64,000 nt of DNA from Deltaproteobacteria bacterium (GTDB lineage: Bacteria; Myxococcota_A; Polyangia; GCA-2747355; JADLHG01). Positions within the stretch are counted from its first letter, which is position 1. Each line of letters starts with the position of its first letter. A model generated the notes under the pieces. It had not been told where the DNA came from. It was given only the letters and a program-made list of their open reading frames with translations, and made no database searches. The stretch is from assembly GCA_020848905.1 (NCBI GenBank), contig JADLHG010000069.1:81542-145541 (forward strand), in the 5' to 3' direction. The position numbers and the translations under genes were made by a program. Positions 37,213-45,495 of the stretch are shown here, piece by piece.

Positions 37213-38091
37213 ATGGATGCAGAGCGCGTGGCGGCCGTCGCCGGTCAGATCGAGCAGATCATCCAGAAGCGGATCGCCGACGACAAGCTGACCTTGCCCG
37301 TGATGCCCGTCGTGGCGGGGAAGGCCATGGCGATGATCCGGGACCCCGACTTCTCGCTGAAGAAGGTCGCACTGCTCATCGAGCAGGACCCGCTCCTCGC
37401 GACGCGGGTGGTGCGGCTGGCGAACAGCGCGCTCTACGGGGCGGCGGGGGGCGCGATCAAGGGGGTGGAGATGGCCGTGACGCGCCTCGGCGCGCAGAAG
37501 GTCAAGATGGTGCTGATGGAGTGTTCCGCCCGCCAGATCTTCGAGTCGCGCGATCCACGCATCGCGCTGGCCAACAAGAGCATCTGGGAGCACTCGGTGG
37601 CGGTGGCGATCGTGGCGCGAGACCTGCGCTCGCTCGCGTCGGAGGAGGGAGACAACGACGGGTGCTACCTGTGCGGGCTGCTCCACGACGTGGGCAAGCC
37701 CGTGGTGGCCACCATGCTCCTCGAGGCGGAGCGGATGGCCCGCGATCGGCGGGCGAGCTTCCTCGACTCGGAGGCGTGGATCGAGGCCATCGGACGCGTG
37801 CACCGGCCGGTGGGAGTGGCGCTGGCCGAGAAGTGGAAGCTGCCCGAGGAGATCAGCAAGGCGATCCGCGACGTGAACGACTACGACCCCACGAACCGTA
37901 GCTCGGCCGCGAACTACGTGCGCTTCGCGAACGCGGTGGTCAAGCGCGAGGGCTTCTTCGTCGGGGCGCTCGACGCCGAGGACGTGGAGGCGATGATCAT
38001 GATCGGGCGCTCGGTGCTCGGGGTGAGCGACGAGCTCCTGGCGCGGGTCACCGGGGGCCTCGCCGAGCGCGTGAGGGCGCAGCAGGAGTAG
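37213..38091 (+). CDS. HDOD-domain protein
   Basis: 292-residue cytoplasmic protein. The HDOD domain covers about residues 10-230: LPVMPVVAGKAMAMI, VRLANSALYGAAGG and KMVLMECSARQIFE, then YLCGLLHDVGKPVVA with an HD pair. HDOD proteins are usually non-enzymatic scaffolds related to HD phosphohydrolases and often lie beside chemosensory or c-di-GMP genes. The retained HD makes an activity possible but unproven. It ends the chemosensory cluster; the next gene is on the opposite strand. GGAGAGAGC precedes the ATG. Confidence 0.9.
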   Translation: MDAERVAAVAGQIEQIIQKRIADDKLTLPVMPVVAGKAMAMIRDPDFSLKKVALLIEQDPLLATRVVRLANSALYGAAGGAIKGVEMAVTRLGAQKVKMVLMECSARQIFESRDPRIALANKSIWEHSVAVAIVARDLRSLASEEGDNDGCYLCGLLHDVGKPVVATMLLEAERMARDRRASFLDSEAWIEAIGRVHRPVGVALAEKWKLPEEISKAIRDVNDYDPTNRSSAANYVRFANAVVKREGFFVGALDAEDVEAMIMIGRSVLGVSDELLARVTGGLAERVRAQQE

Positions 38092-38120
38092 CGGTCGGCC
38101 CGTACCCCCGCCGAGGCGCG

Positions 38121-39305
38121 TCACTTCGCGAGCTTGATCTCCGCCTTCACGCCGTAGTGGTCGCTGAGCCGCGTCTTCAGCGGCTGGCCGCTCTCCTGCA
38201 CGGTGATCTCCTGGTCCAGGATGCGCGTGTAGGTCACGGCGTCGCCGGCCGGGCAGGTCTTGAAGAGCACGTGGTCGATCAGCTTGTCCGCGCCGCCGCC
38301 GAGGGGGTTGTCCTTGCACCAGGTGCAGACGGGGGTGCGCCAGAGGTTGTGGTAGCCCGCCGTGTCCAGGGCGTTGAAGGTGTCCTCGCCCTCGCCCGTG
38401 AGGCCGTTTTTGGCGGGCCCGCAGTTCAGGTCGCCGAGGAGGATGGTGCAGCCCATGCCCGCGGTCTTGGAGAGCGTCTGGATCTCGCCCGCCAGCTCCT
38501 CGAGCCAGGTCTTGTAGGGTCGGTCCTTGGGATAGGGCACCACGCCCAGGTCGGCCGAGAGGTGCGTGCACTGGATCGTCCGATCGGCCACGGTGGCGGT
38601 GATCACGCCGCGCTTGATGAGGATGGCATCCAGAGGGGTGTACTTCGCGTCCTTCAGCGCCGTGCGGCTGAGCAGGAGCAGCCCGTTGCGGCCGCCGTAG
38701 GTGAACTCCTTGGCGCCGCCGATGGCGCAGCTCGTCGGGTTGTCGGTGTTGGCGGCGAGGCAGCGCTTGCAGCCGTCGTCCAGCTTGTCGTAGGGGGTCT
38801 TGCAGGTGCTCTCCACGCACTGGCTGGCCGAGATCCCCTTCGGCGTGCAGTCAGTGTCCACGCAGGTCTTGAGCGCGAGCACCGCACCGAGGTCCCCGCA
38901 GCGCACCTGCGCGGTCGAGGTGTCCTCGGTCTTCTCGCGGAAGGAGAAGGGGTACTGCGTCTTCAGCCCGTCGGTCAGGGCCTGCGCGTCGTCGTCCTTC
39001 CAGACCTCCTGCAGGCAGATGAGATCCGCCTTCACCTCCTTCAGCGCGGCGACGATCTGCGGCTGGCGGGCGGGCGCCGCCGCCACGGCCCCGTGCGCGA
39101 GCCCGGTGTTGTAGGTCACGACGGTCAGGCTCGTCGGGGCGGCCGCGGTGTCCACCTTACCGCCGCCGTCGCCCGTCACGCCGCTGTCCGCCACCACGGC
39201 GCCAATGTCCTGGACCGGGGTCCCGTTGTCGCTCTTGCACCCGCCGGCGCCGATGCCCGCCGCGCCCAGCGCTGCCGCCACGAACCAGATCGCTCGATTG
39301 CGCAT
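38121..39305 (-). CDS. Secreted EEP-family lipoprotein, paralogue of 16686-17798
   Basis: 394-residue protein with a signal ending LGAAGIGAGGC, a lipobox near residue 23, then a DG-rich linker. The EEP core matches the first copy motif by motif: VTYNTGLAHGAVA, LQEVWKDDD, LLGDLNCGPAKN, DHVLFKTC and LSDHYGV. The Cys-rich insertion (TDCTPKGISASQCV, then CKRCLAANT) is shared, as is PVCTWCKDNPLGG near the C-terminus. The two proteins are 20 kb apart on opposite strands, so this is an old duplication. A sigma-70-type promoter and GAAGGGAGG support the start at 39305. The substrate is unknown. Confidence 0.9.
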   Translation of the reverse strand: MRNRAIWFVAAALGAAGIGAGGCKSDNGTPVQDIGAVVADSGVTGDGGGKVDTAAAPTSLTVVTYNTGLAHGAVAAAPARQPQIVAALKEVKADLICLQEVWKDDDAQALTDGLKTQYPFSFREKTEDTSTAQVRCGDLGAVLALKTCVDTDCTPKGISASQCVESTCKTPYDKLDDGCKRCLAANTDNPTSCAIGGAKEFTYGGRNGLLLLSRTALKDAKYTPLDAILIKRGVITATVADRTIQCTHLSADLGVVPYPKDRPYKTWLEELAGEIQTLSKTAGMGCTILLGDLNCGPAKNGLTGEGEDTFNALDTAGYHNLWRTPVCTWCKDNPLGGGADKLIDHVLFKTCPAGDAVTYTRILDQEITVQESGQPLKTRLSDHYGVKAEIKLAK

Positions 39306-39337
39306 GCTGCCCTCCCTTCGATGCCTAAGGTGAGCGC

Positions 39338-39366
39338 ATCGTCGACGAGGCCCCTGAGCGTGTCAA
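39338..39366 (-). promoter_or_regulatory. Sigma-70-type promoter
   Basis: On the minus strand TTGACA (39361-39366) is a perfect -35, followed by 17 bases and GACGAT (39338-39343). The predicted start near 39331 leaves a 25-base leader with GAAGGGAGG before the ATG at 39305. Confidence 0.55.
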
Positions 39367-39471
39367 GGAGCGCCGCGGCGCTGTGTCGCCGTTGTCCTCG
39401 GGCCTGCCCTCGCGCTAACGTCCGCTCGCGCTCACGGTCGCGGGGAGCGCGTCACCTGCAAGGAGCCGCCC

Positions 39472-40629
39472 ATGCGTCGCACCGTAGCGCACCGAGTGGA
39501 GGGGATGGTCCTTTCGGACATCCGTCGCATGACGCGCGAATGCGAGCGCGTGGGCGGGATCAACCTGGGTCAGGGGATCTGCGACCTGCCCACCCCGCCC
39601 CTCGTGCGGGATGGTGCCATCGCGGCGATCCAGCAGAACCGCAGCACCTACTCCTTCGCCGAGGGGACGCTCGAGCTGCGCCAGGCCATCGCGAGCAAGC
39701 TCGAGCGGCACAACGGCCTCGTAGCCGACCCGCTCACCGAGATCGTCGTGACCGTCGGCGCGAGCGGAGCCTACGCCGCCGCGGTGAACGGCCTGCTCGA
39801 CCCCGGAGACGGCATTCTGCTCTTCGAGCCCTACTACGGCTATCACCTGAACGCGGCGCTCGTGGCGGGGCTAGAGCCGCAGTTCTTGCCCCTCGCCCCG
39901 CCGGACTTCGCGCTCGACGAGGCGGCGCTCCGGGCCGCCCTCCGCCCGAACACGCGGGCCATGGTGCTCTGTACCCCCTCGAATCCGTCGGGCAAGATGT
40001 TCAGCCGCGCCGAGCTCGAGGTGATCGCGCGCGTGGCCGAGGAGCACGACCTGCTCGTCCTCACCGACGAGGTCTACGAGTACATCCGCTACGACGGTCG
40101 CCCCCACATCTCGCCCGCCACCGTGGGCAGCCTGCGCGAACGCACGGTCACGCTGATGGGAGTCTCCAAGACCTTCAGCATCACAGGCTGGCGGCTCGGC
40201 TACGCGGTGGCCCCGGAGGCCCTCGCGCGGGCCATCAATCTCGTACACGACGTCTATTACATCTGCGCCCCCACGCCGCTCCAGCACGGGGCGGCGGCCG
40301 GCTTCGCGCTGCCCGAGAGCTACTTTACCGGCCTAGCCACCGACTACCGCGACAAGCGCGACCTGCTCTGCGAGGCGCTGGACGCGGCGGGGCTCCGGCC
40401 GATCGTGCCGCAGGGGGCCTACTACGTGCTGGCGGACATCGCGCACCTGGGCCACGCGACCGCCAAGGACGCCGCGATGGAGCTCCTCGAGCGCTCGAAG
40501 GTGGCGGCCATCCCGGGGAGCTGCTTCTACCGCGGGGCCGTCGGCGAGGGGCTCCTCCGCTTCTGCTTCGCGAAGGAGCTGGAGCCGCTCCGCGAGGCCT
40601 GCCGCCGCCTGCGCGCCCTCCGAGCGTAA
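39472..40629 (+). CDS. Class I/II PLP aminotransferase
   Basis: 385-residue fold-type I aminotransferase. The PLP Lys is K233 in GVSKTFSITGWRLGYAV, with cofactor contacts in TVGASGAYAA, CTPSNPSGKMFS and LTDEVYEYIRYDG, and the C-terminal Arg in GLLRFCFAKE. The pattern fits aspartate/kynurenine-type aminotransferases; the amino donor cannot be stated. AAGGAGCC precedes the ATG. It is followed by a class III aminotransferase, an SCP2 protein and an APC permease on the same strand, so an amino-acid metabolism cluster is likely. Confidence 0.92.
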   Translation: MRRTVAHRVEGMVLSDIRRMTRECERVGGINLGQGICDLPTPPLVRDGAIAAIQQNRSTYSFAEGTLELRQAIASKLERHNGLVADPLTEIVVTVGASGAYAAAVNGLLDPGDGILLFEPYYGYHLNAALVAGLEPQFLPLAPPDFALDEAALRAALRPNTRAMVLCTPSNPSGKMFSRAELEVIARVAEEHDLLVLTDEVYEYIRYDGRPHISPATVGSLRERTVTLMGVSKTFSITGWRLGYAVAPEALARAINLVHDVYYICAPTPLQHGAAAGFALPESYFTGLATDYRDKRDLLCEALDAAGLRPIVPQGAYYVLADIAHLGHATAKDAAMELLERSKVAAIPGSCFYRGAVGEGLLRFCFAKELEPLREACRRLRALRA

Positions 40630-40748
40630 AGGCGATACGTCCGGGCCCGCCGCGAATCAGCCGTTTGGCCGTTCGGGCCGTCCCGCAGCCCGCGCGGAAT
40701 GTGGTAATGGTGCGGGCCCAAACCCCCCACGGTTCGAGGAGAAGCGGC

Positions 40749-42005
40749 ATGAGCGCCCCGCCATCGCCCGAGAAGAAAGAGCTCACGCGACGCTACGCGC
40801 ACCACTTCACGCCGATGCGCGTGCGCACCATGCAGCACGTGGGGCTCGACCTGTTCGAGGAGGAGCGCTGGGGCTGCTACGCCAAGGACCTCGACGGGCG
40901 CGTCTTCCTCGACGCGCTCGCCGTGGGAGGGGTCTTCAACCTGGGCCGCCGGCACCCGGAGATCGTGGCCGCGCTGCGCGAGGCGCTCGAGACGCTCGAC
41001 ATCGGCAACAACTTCCTCATGTCGCGGGAGCGGCTGAAGCTGGCCGAAAAGCTGGCCGCCACCACGCCCGGGGACGTGAACTGCGCCGTCTTCGGGGTGA
41101 GCGGCTCGGAGGCCGTGGACCTGGCGATCAAGATCGCCCGCGGCTACACGAGTCGACCGCGCGTCATCTCGGCCGAGGAGTGCTACCACGGCTGCACGGG
41201 CTTCGCGATCTCGGCCATCGGCAACCCCGACTACCGGGCGCCGTTCGAGCCGCTCGTGCCGGGCTTCTCGCGCGTCCCCTACGGAGACATCGACGCGCTC
41301 GCTGCCACGATGGACGGCGAGGTGGCCGCGGTGATCCTCGAGCCGCTGATCGCCGAGGCGGGGCTCCTGCAGGCCCCGGCCGGCTACTTCGCCAAGGTGC
41401 GCGAGCTCTGCGACCGGCACGAGGCGCTGCTGATCGTGGACGAGGTGGTCTCGGGCCTGGGCCGGACGGGCACCTTCTGGGGGATCGAGCAGCACCCCGG
41501 CGTGGTGCCGGACCTGATGGTCTCGGCCAAGGGGCTCTCCGCCGGGATGTATCCCATCTCGGCCACGCTCTTCTCCGAGACGGTGGCGGACTTCTTCCTG
41601 ACCTATCCCTTCAGCCACTACTCGAGCTTCGGCGGGCCCGACCTGGGCTGCGTGGTGGCCTCGAAGATGATCGATATCGTGAACCAGCCCGCCTTCCTCG
41701 CCGCCGTGCGCGCGAAGGGGGAGCGCCTCGGGGCCGGCTACCAGGCGCTCCACGACAAGTATCCCGCGCAGGTGCGGGGCTACGGGCAGGTGGGCATGGC
41801 CACCGCGCTCCGCTTCTCCGATCCCGACGCCGGTTACCGCATGAACCACTACCTGGCGCTGGAGGGCGTCTTCGCCATCCTGGCCACCAACGACCCGTCC
41901 TCGATCCGGCTCTATCCGCCGCTCGTCATGGAGGAGCCCGAGATCGACCAACTGCTCGCCGCGCTGGACCGGGCTCTGGCCCGCCTCGCGCACACGAGCG
42001 CCTAG
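40749..42005 (+). CDS. Class III PLP aminotransferase
   Basis: 418-residue fold-type I, class III aminotransferase. The PLP Lys is K261 in LMVSAKGLSAGMYP; other family features are GVSGSEAVDLAIKIARGYT, AVILEPLIAEAG and LIVDEVVSGLGRTG. Possible substrates are omega-amino acids, diaminobutyrate or putrescine-type compounds; no specificity motif was found. The long upstream open frame is not real; the ATG at 40749 is preceded by GAGGAGAAG. It lies 119 bases after the class I enzyme and ten before the SCP2 gene. Confidence 0.93.
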   Translation: MSAPPSPEKKELTRRYAHHFTPMRVRTMQHVGLDLFEEERWGCYAKDLDGRVFLDALAVGGVFNLGRRHPEIVAALREALETLDIGNNFLMSRERLKLAEKLAATTPGDVNCAVFGVSGSEAVDLAIKIARGYTSRPRVISAEECYHGCTGFAISAIGNPDYRAPFEPLVPGFSRVPYGDIDALAATMDGEVAAVILEPLIAEAGLLQAPAGYFAKVRELCDRHEALLIVDEVVSGLGRTGTFWGIEQHPGVVPDLMVSAKGLSAGMYPISATLFSETVADFFLTYPFSHYSSFGGPDLGCVVASKMIDIVNQPAFLAAVRAKGERLGAGYQALHDKYPAQVRGYGQVGMATALRFSDPDAGYRMNHYLALEGVFAILATNDPSSIRLYPPLVMEEPEIDQLLAALDRALARLAHTSA

Positions 42006-42015
42006 GGAGGCCCCG

Positions 42016-42378
42016 ATGCCCACCGCCGCCGAGCTGCTCCAGGCTGCCAACGAGTTTCGCGAGAAGATGAACGGGCACCCGAAGGTCCGGAAGCTCCTCA
42101 AGCGCTGGAGCCCCACGCTCCACTTCACGGCCTCCGACGACGCCGCGGCCAAGCTGAGCCTGCGCATCGACGGGGGCGAGGCCGGGCCGGCGGTGGAGGG
42201 CCACCAGGGGAGCTGCGACCTGGAGGTGCTCGGCACCGCGCAGGACCTCGGGGACATGTTCCGGGGCCGGATCAACCCGACGCAGAAGTACCTGAACGGC
42301 GAGATCCGCGTGAAGGGGCACCAGGCCGACATCATCAAGCTGGATGCGATCACGATGATCATCTGGCCCGAGGAGTAG
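42016..42378 (+). CDS. SCP2 sterol-carrier-type protein
   Basis: 120-residue small protein of the SCP2 lipid-binding fold: a short helix, then strands with ATASDDAAAKLSLRI, the conserved CDLEVLGTAQDLGDMF and the INPTQKYLNGEIRVKG segment, which is typical. It probably binds a fatty acyl or other lipid. GGGAGG precedes the ATG, ten bases after the aminotransferase stop and seven before the permease, so it is part of the operon. The link to the aminotransferase is unclear. Confidence 0.85.
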   Translation: MPTAAELLQAANEFREKMNGHPKVRKLLKRWSPTLHFTASDDAAAKLSLRIDGGEAGPAVEGHQGSCDLEVLGTAQDLGDMFRGRINPTQKYLNGEIRVKGHQADIIKLDAITMIIWPEE

Positions 42379-42385
42379 GCGCGCG

Positions 42386-43780
42386 ATGGCCGACCTGCGC
42401 CGCGTCCTGAGCGCCCCGAGCGTCGCGCTCGTCGGGGCGGGTTATGCCTTCGCCACGCTGTCGATCGTCGCCGACGTGCAGGTGGCCTCGCTGATGCCCG
42501 GGGCCACCGGCTGGATGGCCGTGGTGGTGGCGGGACTGGTCTGCCTGCTCGCCTCCTCGAGCTTCGCCGAGCTCTCGGCCATGTTTCCCTCCTCGGCGGG
42601 CGTGCGGCTCTACCTGCAGAAGGCCTTCGGCGACCGCTTCGCGACGGCCATGTCGTCGGCCTACATCTTCACCGTGATCGCCGCGTCGGGGGCCGAGGCC
42701 TACGTCTTCGGCAGCGTGTTCGAGGCGCTCATCCCGCGCGGGCCCCCGGTGTGGGTCTACATGGTGGCGGCCTTCGCCGTGGTGGGCGTGATCAACTACC
42801 GCGGCATCGAATTATCCGCCGGGTTCCAGAACGCTCTTTCGCTTATCATGTTCGTCTTCCTCCTCGGGGTGAGCGTCGCGGCGCTGGTCCAGTTCGGCGG
42901 GCGGCTCGAGAACTGGACCAACCCCTTCGCCACCGGGGCGACCGCGGAGGGGCTGATCTCGGCCGTGGCGGTGGCCATCTTTCTCTACGCCGGCTTCGAG
43001 TGGGTCACCGCGCTCGCCGAGGAGGCCGAGGACCCACGCGTGATCCCGCGGGGGATGGCCGGCTCGGTGGTGCTCCTCGGCGTGGTCTACGGGCTGCTCA
43101 ACCTGGCCCTCGTCTCCGCCGTGCCGAAGGAGGTGCTGAGCGGCGCCAAGCCCTGGCTCGACGGGGTGAACTACGGCGCGCGGCCGCACGTGGTCTTCGT
43201 CAAGGTGGTCTTCGGCCCCTACGAGACGCTCGGCCTCGTCGCCGCCGGGGCGCTGAGTTTTCTGGCCTCGATGACCTCCTTCAACGCGGGGATCCTCACC
43301 ACCTCGCGCTTCCTCTACGCCATGAGCCGCGACCGCACCATGCCGCGCGTGCTGAGCCGCATCCACCCGGAGTACTTCACGCCGGCGGTGGCCGTGGTGA
43401 CCTTGACCATGGTCGCGCTCGTCAGCTCGATGCTCTTGCTTCTCTTCGGCGGGTTCAACGCCTTCACCTTCGCCGTGGCGGGGAGCGAGGCGCTGATGCT
43501 CGGTCTCGTGGCCGTCTGCGTGATGCGGCTCCGGCGCAAGGAGCCGGCGGCCGAGCGGGCCTACCGCGTCCCCCTGCACCCGGTCAGTACCCTGGCCATC
43601 GCGCTCATCTTCGCCTTCCTCTTCGTGACGGTCTTTCTCACGCCGCAGCCCGAGGCCCGCGTCGGCCTCGCGATCTACGTCGCGATCGTGCTCTTCTTCG
43701 TGGGCTATACGCTCGGAGTGGTGCCGCGGCTCAAGCAAACCGCGTCGAAGGCCTCCGAGGCGAGAACGCGGACGTCCTGA
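42386..43780 (+). CDS. APC-family amino-acid permease
   Basis: 464-residue inner-membrane transporter with about twelve helices, beginning near residue 12 (SVALVGAGYAFATLSIVADV) and ending near 450. APC features include the first-helix Gly-rich stretch, SSFAELSAMFPSSAGVRLYL, the helix-6 region AVAVAIFLYAGFEWVTALAEE and FNAGILTTSRFLYAMSRD. It probably takes up an amino acid or related compound for the linked aminotransferases. It ends the metabolic operon; the following secreted protein gene is convergent. Confidence 0.93.
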   Translation: MADLRRVLSAPSVALVGAGYAFATLSIVADVQVASLMPGATGWMAVVVAGLVCLLASSSFAELSAMFPSSAGVRLYLQKAFGDRFATAMSSAYIFTVIAASGAEAYVFGSVFEALIPRGPPVWVYMVAAFAVVGVINYRGIELSAGFQNALSLIMFVFLLGVSVAALVQFGGRLENWTNPFATGATAEGLISAVAVAIFLYAGFEWVTALAEEAEDPRVIPRGMAGSVVLLGVVYGLLNLALVSAVPKEVLSGAKPWLDGVNYGARPHVVFVKVVFGPYETLGLVAAGALSFLASMTSFNAGILTTSRFLYAMSRDRTMPRVLSRIHPEYFTPAVAVVTLTMVALVSSMLLLLFGGFNAFTFAVAGSEALMLGLVAVCVMRLRRKEPAAERAYRVPLHPVSTLAIALIFAFLFVTVFLTPQPEARVGLAIYVAIVLFFVGYTLGVVPRLKQTASKASEARTRTS

Positions 43781-43825
43781 AGGGCGAGGAGCCGCTCGTC
43801 CGCGCAGGCAAGCGGTGGACGAGGA

Positions 43826-44683
43826 TCAGTACGGCGGCTCGTGCGGCGCGCGCTGCAGGCTGTCCTCGGGATGAAAGTAGGAGCCGTCGTTTTCGTACTC
43901 GCCGTTCCACTCGAGCTCCGGCCAGGTCTCCACCCGCTGTCCTCCGTTCTTGTACGTGTACTGCTTCTGGTACTTCATCACCTTCACCCGCGACACTCCG
44001 GGCATGGCGAGCTTGTCGACGAACATCTCGGCGACCTCCATCGAGCGCGCGGGGCCCCAGAAGGGGACGGTGTCTCCGCGAAGCCAGCGGTAGAAGTTCC
44101 CCGTCTTGCGTCCCCGCTGGGTCACGTTCAGGTGGAGGAGCCTCATCTCCTCGCCGTAATGAGCGTCTACCTGCACCGGCACGGCCCTGACCATCACTCC
44201 GCTCGCGAGGCCGCAGAAGAAGCTCTCGCCGCGGGCGAAGAGCTCCCGCGTTTTCTCCGGGAGAAGCTGGTGGGTGAAGGCCATGCACACGTCGCCCACG
44301 CACCTGGCCTGGTCGGCCGCGTGCCGCTCGGCCGCGTTCCACGCGCCGCGGTGGGTCGTGTCCTTTTCGTAGTTGGCCTTCCCGATGAGCGTGAGGGGGA
44401 TCTCGGTGCCGTCCCTCTTGATCGCTGCGTAGCCGACCAGCGTACCCGGCTTCCCCTTGCCGCCCGGGCGAGGCGCGCGCCGGACCTCGACGATCGTTGC
44501 GCTGCGGGGGACCTGCTCTCCGGTCTTGAAGACCATGCCGACGAGCTTTCCGGGGGCGATGGCGACCGCCGTCGTCCTCGGGGACTTGTCGGCTGCCCGC
44601 CCCTGCGACGGAGCGAGCACGAGCGACGCGGCCAGCACGAAGGCGGCCAGGGAACGGGGCGCCGAGCCAGGATGGACGAGCAT
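43826..44683 (-). CDS. Exported protein of unknown function
   Basis: 285-residue protein with a signal peptide (LAAFVLAASLVLAPSQGRAA, cleavage near residue 31). Mature strands include ATIVEVRRAPRP, KPGTLVGYAAIKRDG, MVRAVPVQVDAHYGEEMRL and SRVKVMKYQKQYTYKNGG. Several Cys (ARCVGDVCMAF, ESFFCGLASG) may form disulfides. No family is recognised, though the overall beta-rich plan could be periplasmic lipid- or polymer-binding. The start is set at 44683, with AAGGGAAGG just upstream; the longer frame from 44713 runs through that site. A sigma-54-like promoter lies about 55 bases upstream. Confidence 0.72.
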   Translation of the reverse strand: MLVHPGSAPRSLAAFVLAASLVLAPSQGRAADKSPRTTAVAIAPGKLVGMVFKTGEQVPRSATIVEVRRAPRPGGKGKPGTLVGYAAIKRDGTEIPLTLIGKANYEKDTTHRGAWNAAERHAADQARCVGDVCMAFTHQLLPEKTRELFARGESFFCGLASGVMVRAVPVQVDAHYGEEMRLLHLNVTQRGRKTGNFYRWLRGDTVPFWGPARSMEVAEMFVDKLAMPGVSRVKVMKYQKQYTYKNGGQRVETWPELEWNGEYENDGSYFHPEDSLQRAPHEPPY

Positions 44684-44739
44684 GGGCCTTCCCTTTCGGG
44701 TTCGGGTTTGCACGGTAGTGGAATTCAGCAGATCGCTGG

Positions 44740-44755
44740 TGCAAGGGGCAGGCCA
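44740..44755 (-). promoter_or_regulatory. Sigma-54 -24/-12 promoter candidate
   Basis: The minus strand reads TGGCCTGCCCCTTGCA, with two mismatches to the conserved blocks TGGCACG and TTGCA and exact spacing. The predicted start near 44730 gives a leader of about 46 bases to the ATG at 44683. Confidence 0.55.
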
Positions 44756-44860
44756 GCCCGGCGGCCGGAACGGATCCTTAGATCATCGGAGGTTGTCGCG
44801 TCGGGTGGCCGGATAATTGGCCGGCTACGGAGCCAACCGACCGACCAGCGCAGCGCGTCC

Positions 44861-45253
44861 CTACGCGCGCTGATGGATCAGCGACTGGAGCTTGGCGCGG
44901 GTGACCTGATCGAGCTGCGTGAAGCGGACGCCCATCCCCGGGTTGGTGATCCCCTTGGCCCCCGGCGGGAAGGGCTTGGACCAGACGACCTCGCCGCGGG
45001 TCAGCACCGGCTGCGCCTCGCCCGGCAAGCAGAATTCCAGCTCGAGGCGTGTTCCCACCCGCTCGGGCAAGCGCGTGCGCACGAAGGTGCCCGTGTCGCT
45101 CAGGTCTCCGAGGACGGTGAAGAGCAGGGCGTTGTCGAAGCGATAACCGACGGCCAGGTCTACCGGCAGGCGGTGGGACAGGCGTCGCTCGCGGCCACGC
45201 TGGGTGTGCAGGACGGGCGGCATCTCGGGAACCTCCTTGCGCTCGTCGGTCAT
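44861..45253 (-). CDS. PilZ-domain protein (first of two)
   Basis: 130-residue soluble protein consisting of a PilZ domain. The c-di-GMP-binding features are the Arg pair in RERRLSHRLPV (RxxxR) and LGDLSDTGTFVRT (the D/NxSxxG motif). It is likely to bind cyclic di-GMP and pass the signal to an unknown partner. GGAGGGGG precedes the ATG, and a near-perfect sigma-54 promoter is 40 bases upstream. A second PilZ protein at 59692 also has a sigma-54 promoter, suggesting common control. Confidence 0.9.
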   Translation of the reverse strand: MTDERKEVPEMPPVLHTQRGRERRLSHRLPVDLAVGYRFDNALLFTVLGDLSDTGTFVRTRLPERVGTRLELEFCLPGEAQPVLTRGEVVWSKPFPPGAKGITNPGMGVRFTQLDQVTRAKLQSLIHQRA

Positions 45254-45292
45254 GGGCCCCCTCCGGTGGTGGGGAGGCAGTCTACGCGCATG

Positions 45293-45308
45293 TGCAAAGC
45301 ACGCGCCA
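45293..45308 (-). promoter_or_regulatory. Sigma-54 -24/-12 promoter (near-consensus)
   Basis: The minus strand reads TGGCGCGTGCTTTGCA, one mismatch from consensus in the conserved blocks and with GG-N10-GC spacing. The predicted start near 45283 leaves a leader of about 29 bases to the PilZ gene. Confidence 0.7.
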
Positions 45309-45495
45309 GGGTGCAGCGGGGCAAAGAGGGGCCCGTCCCGCGCGGCGGTTGACCGTCTGCTCGCGATTCTGACAGCTTAGGACGGCACGGCGCGCCTCGG
45401 TGCTGACTCGAGGTGCGAGAGACGACGCGAGGTCTCATCGGATCCGCCGGTCGGTCTCCGGGTATCGTTCACCGCACGAGAGGGGCGACGTTCGC

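Noticed and set aside
35977..38820. 947-codon minus-strand open frame
   Set aside because: Antisense to the REC-REC-STAS and HDOD genes; composition is biased and no motif is present.
38157..40748. Long upstream extension of the class III aminotransferase frame
   Set aside because: It crosses an opposite-strand lipoprotein and another aminotransferase; the ATG at 40749 with GAGGAGAAG fits the family length.
44714..44860. Search for a tRNA or small RNA between the exported protein and PilZ genes
   Set aside because: No cloverleaf or convincing hairpin with a T tract was found; the region contains a promoter element only.
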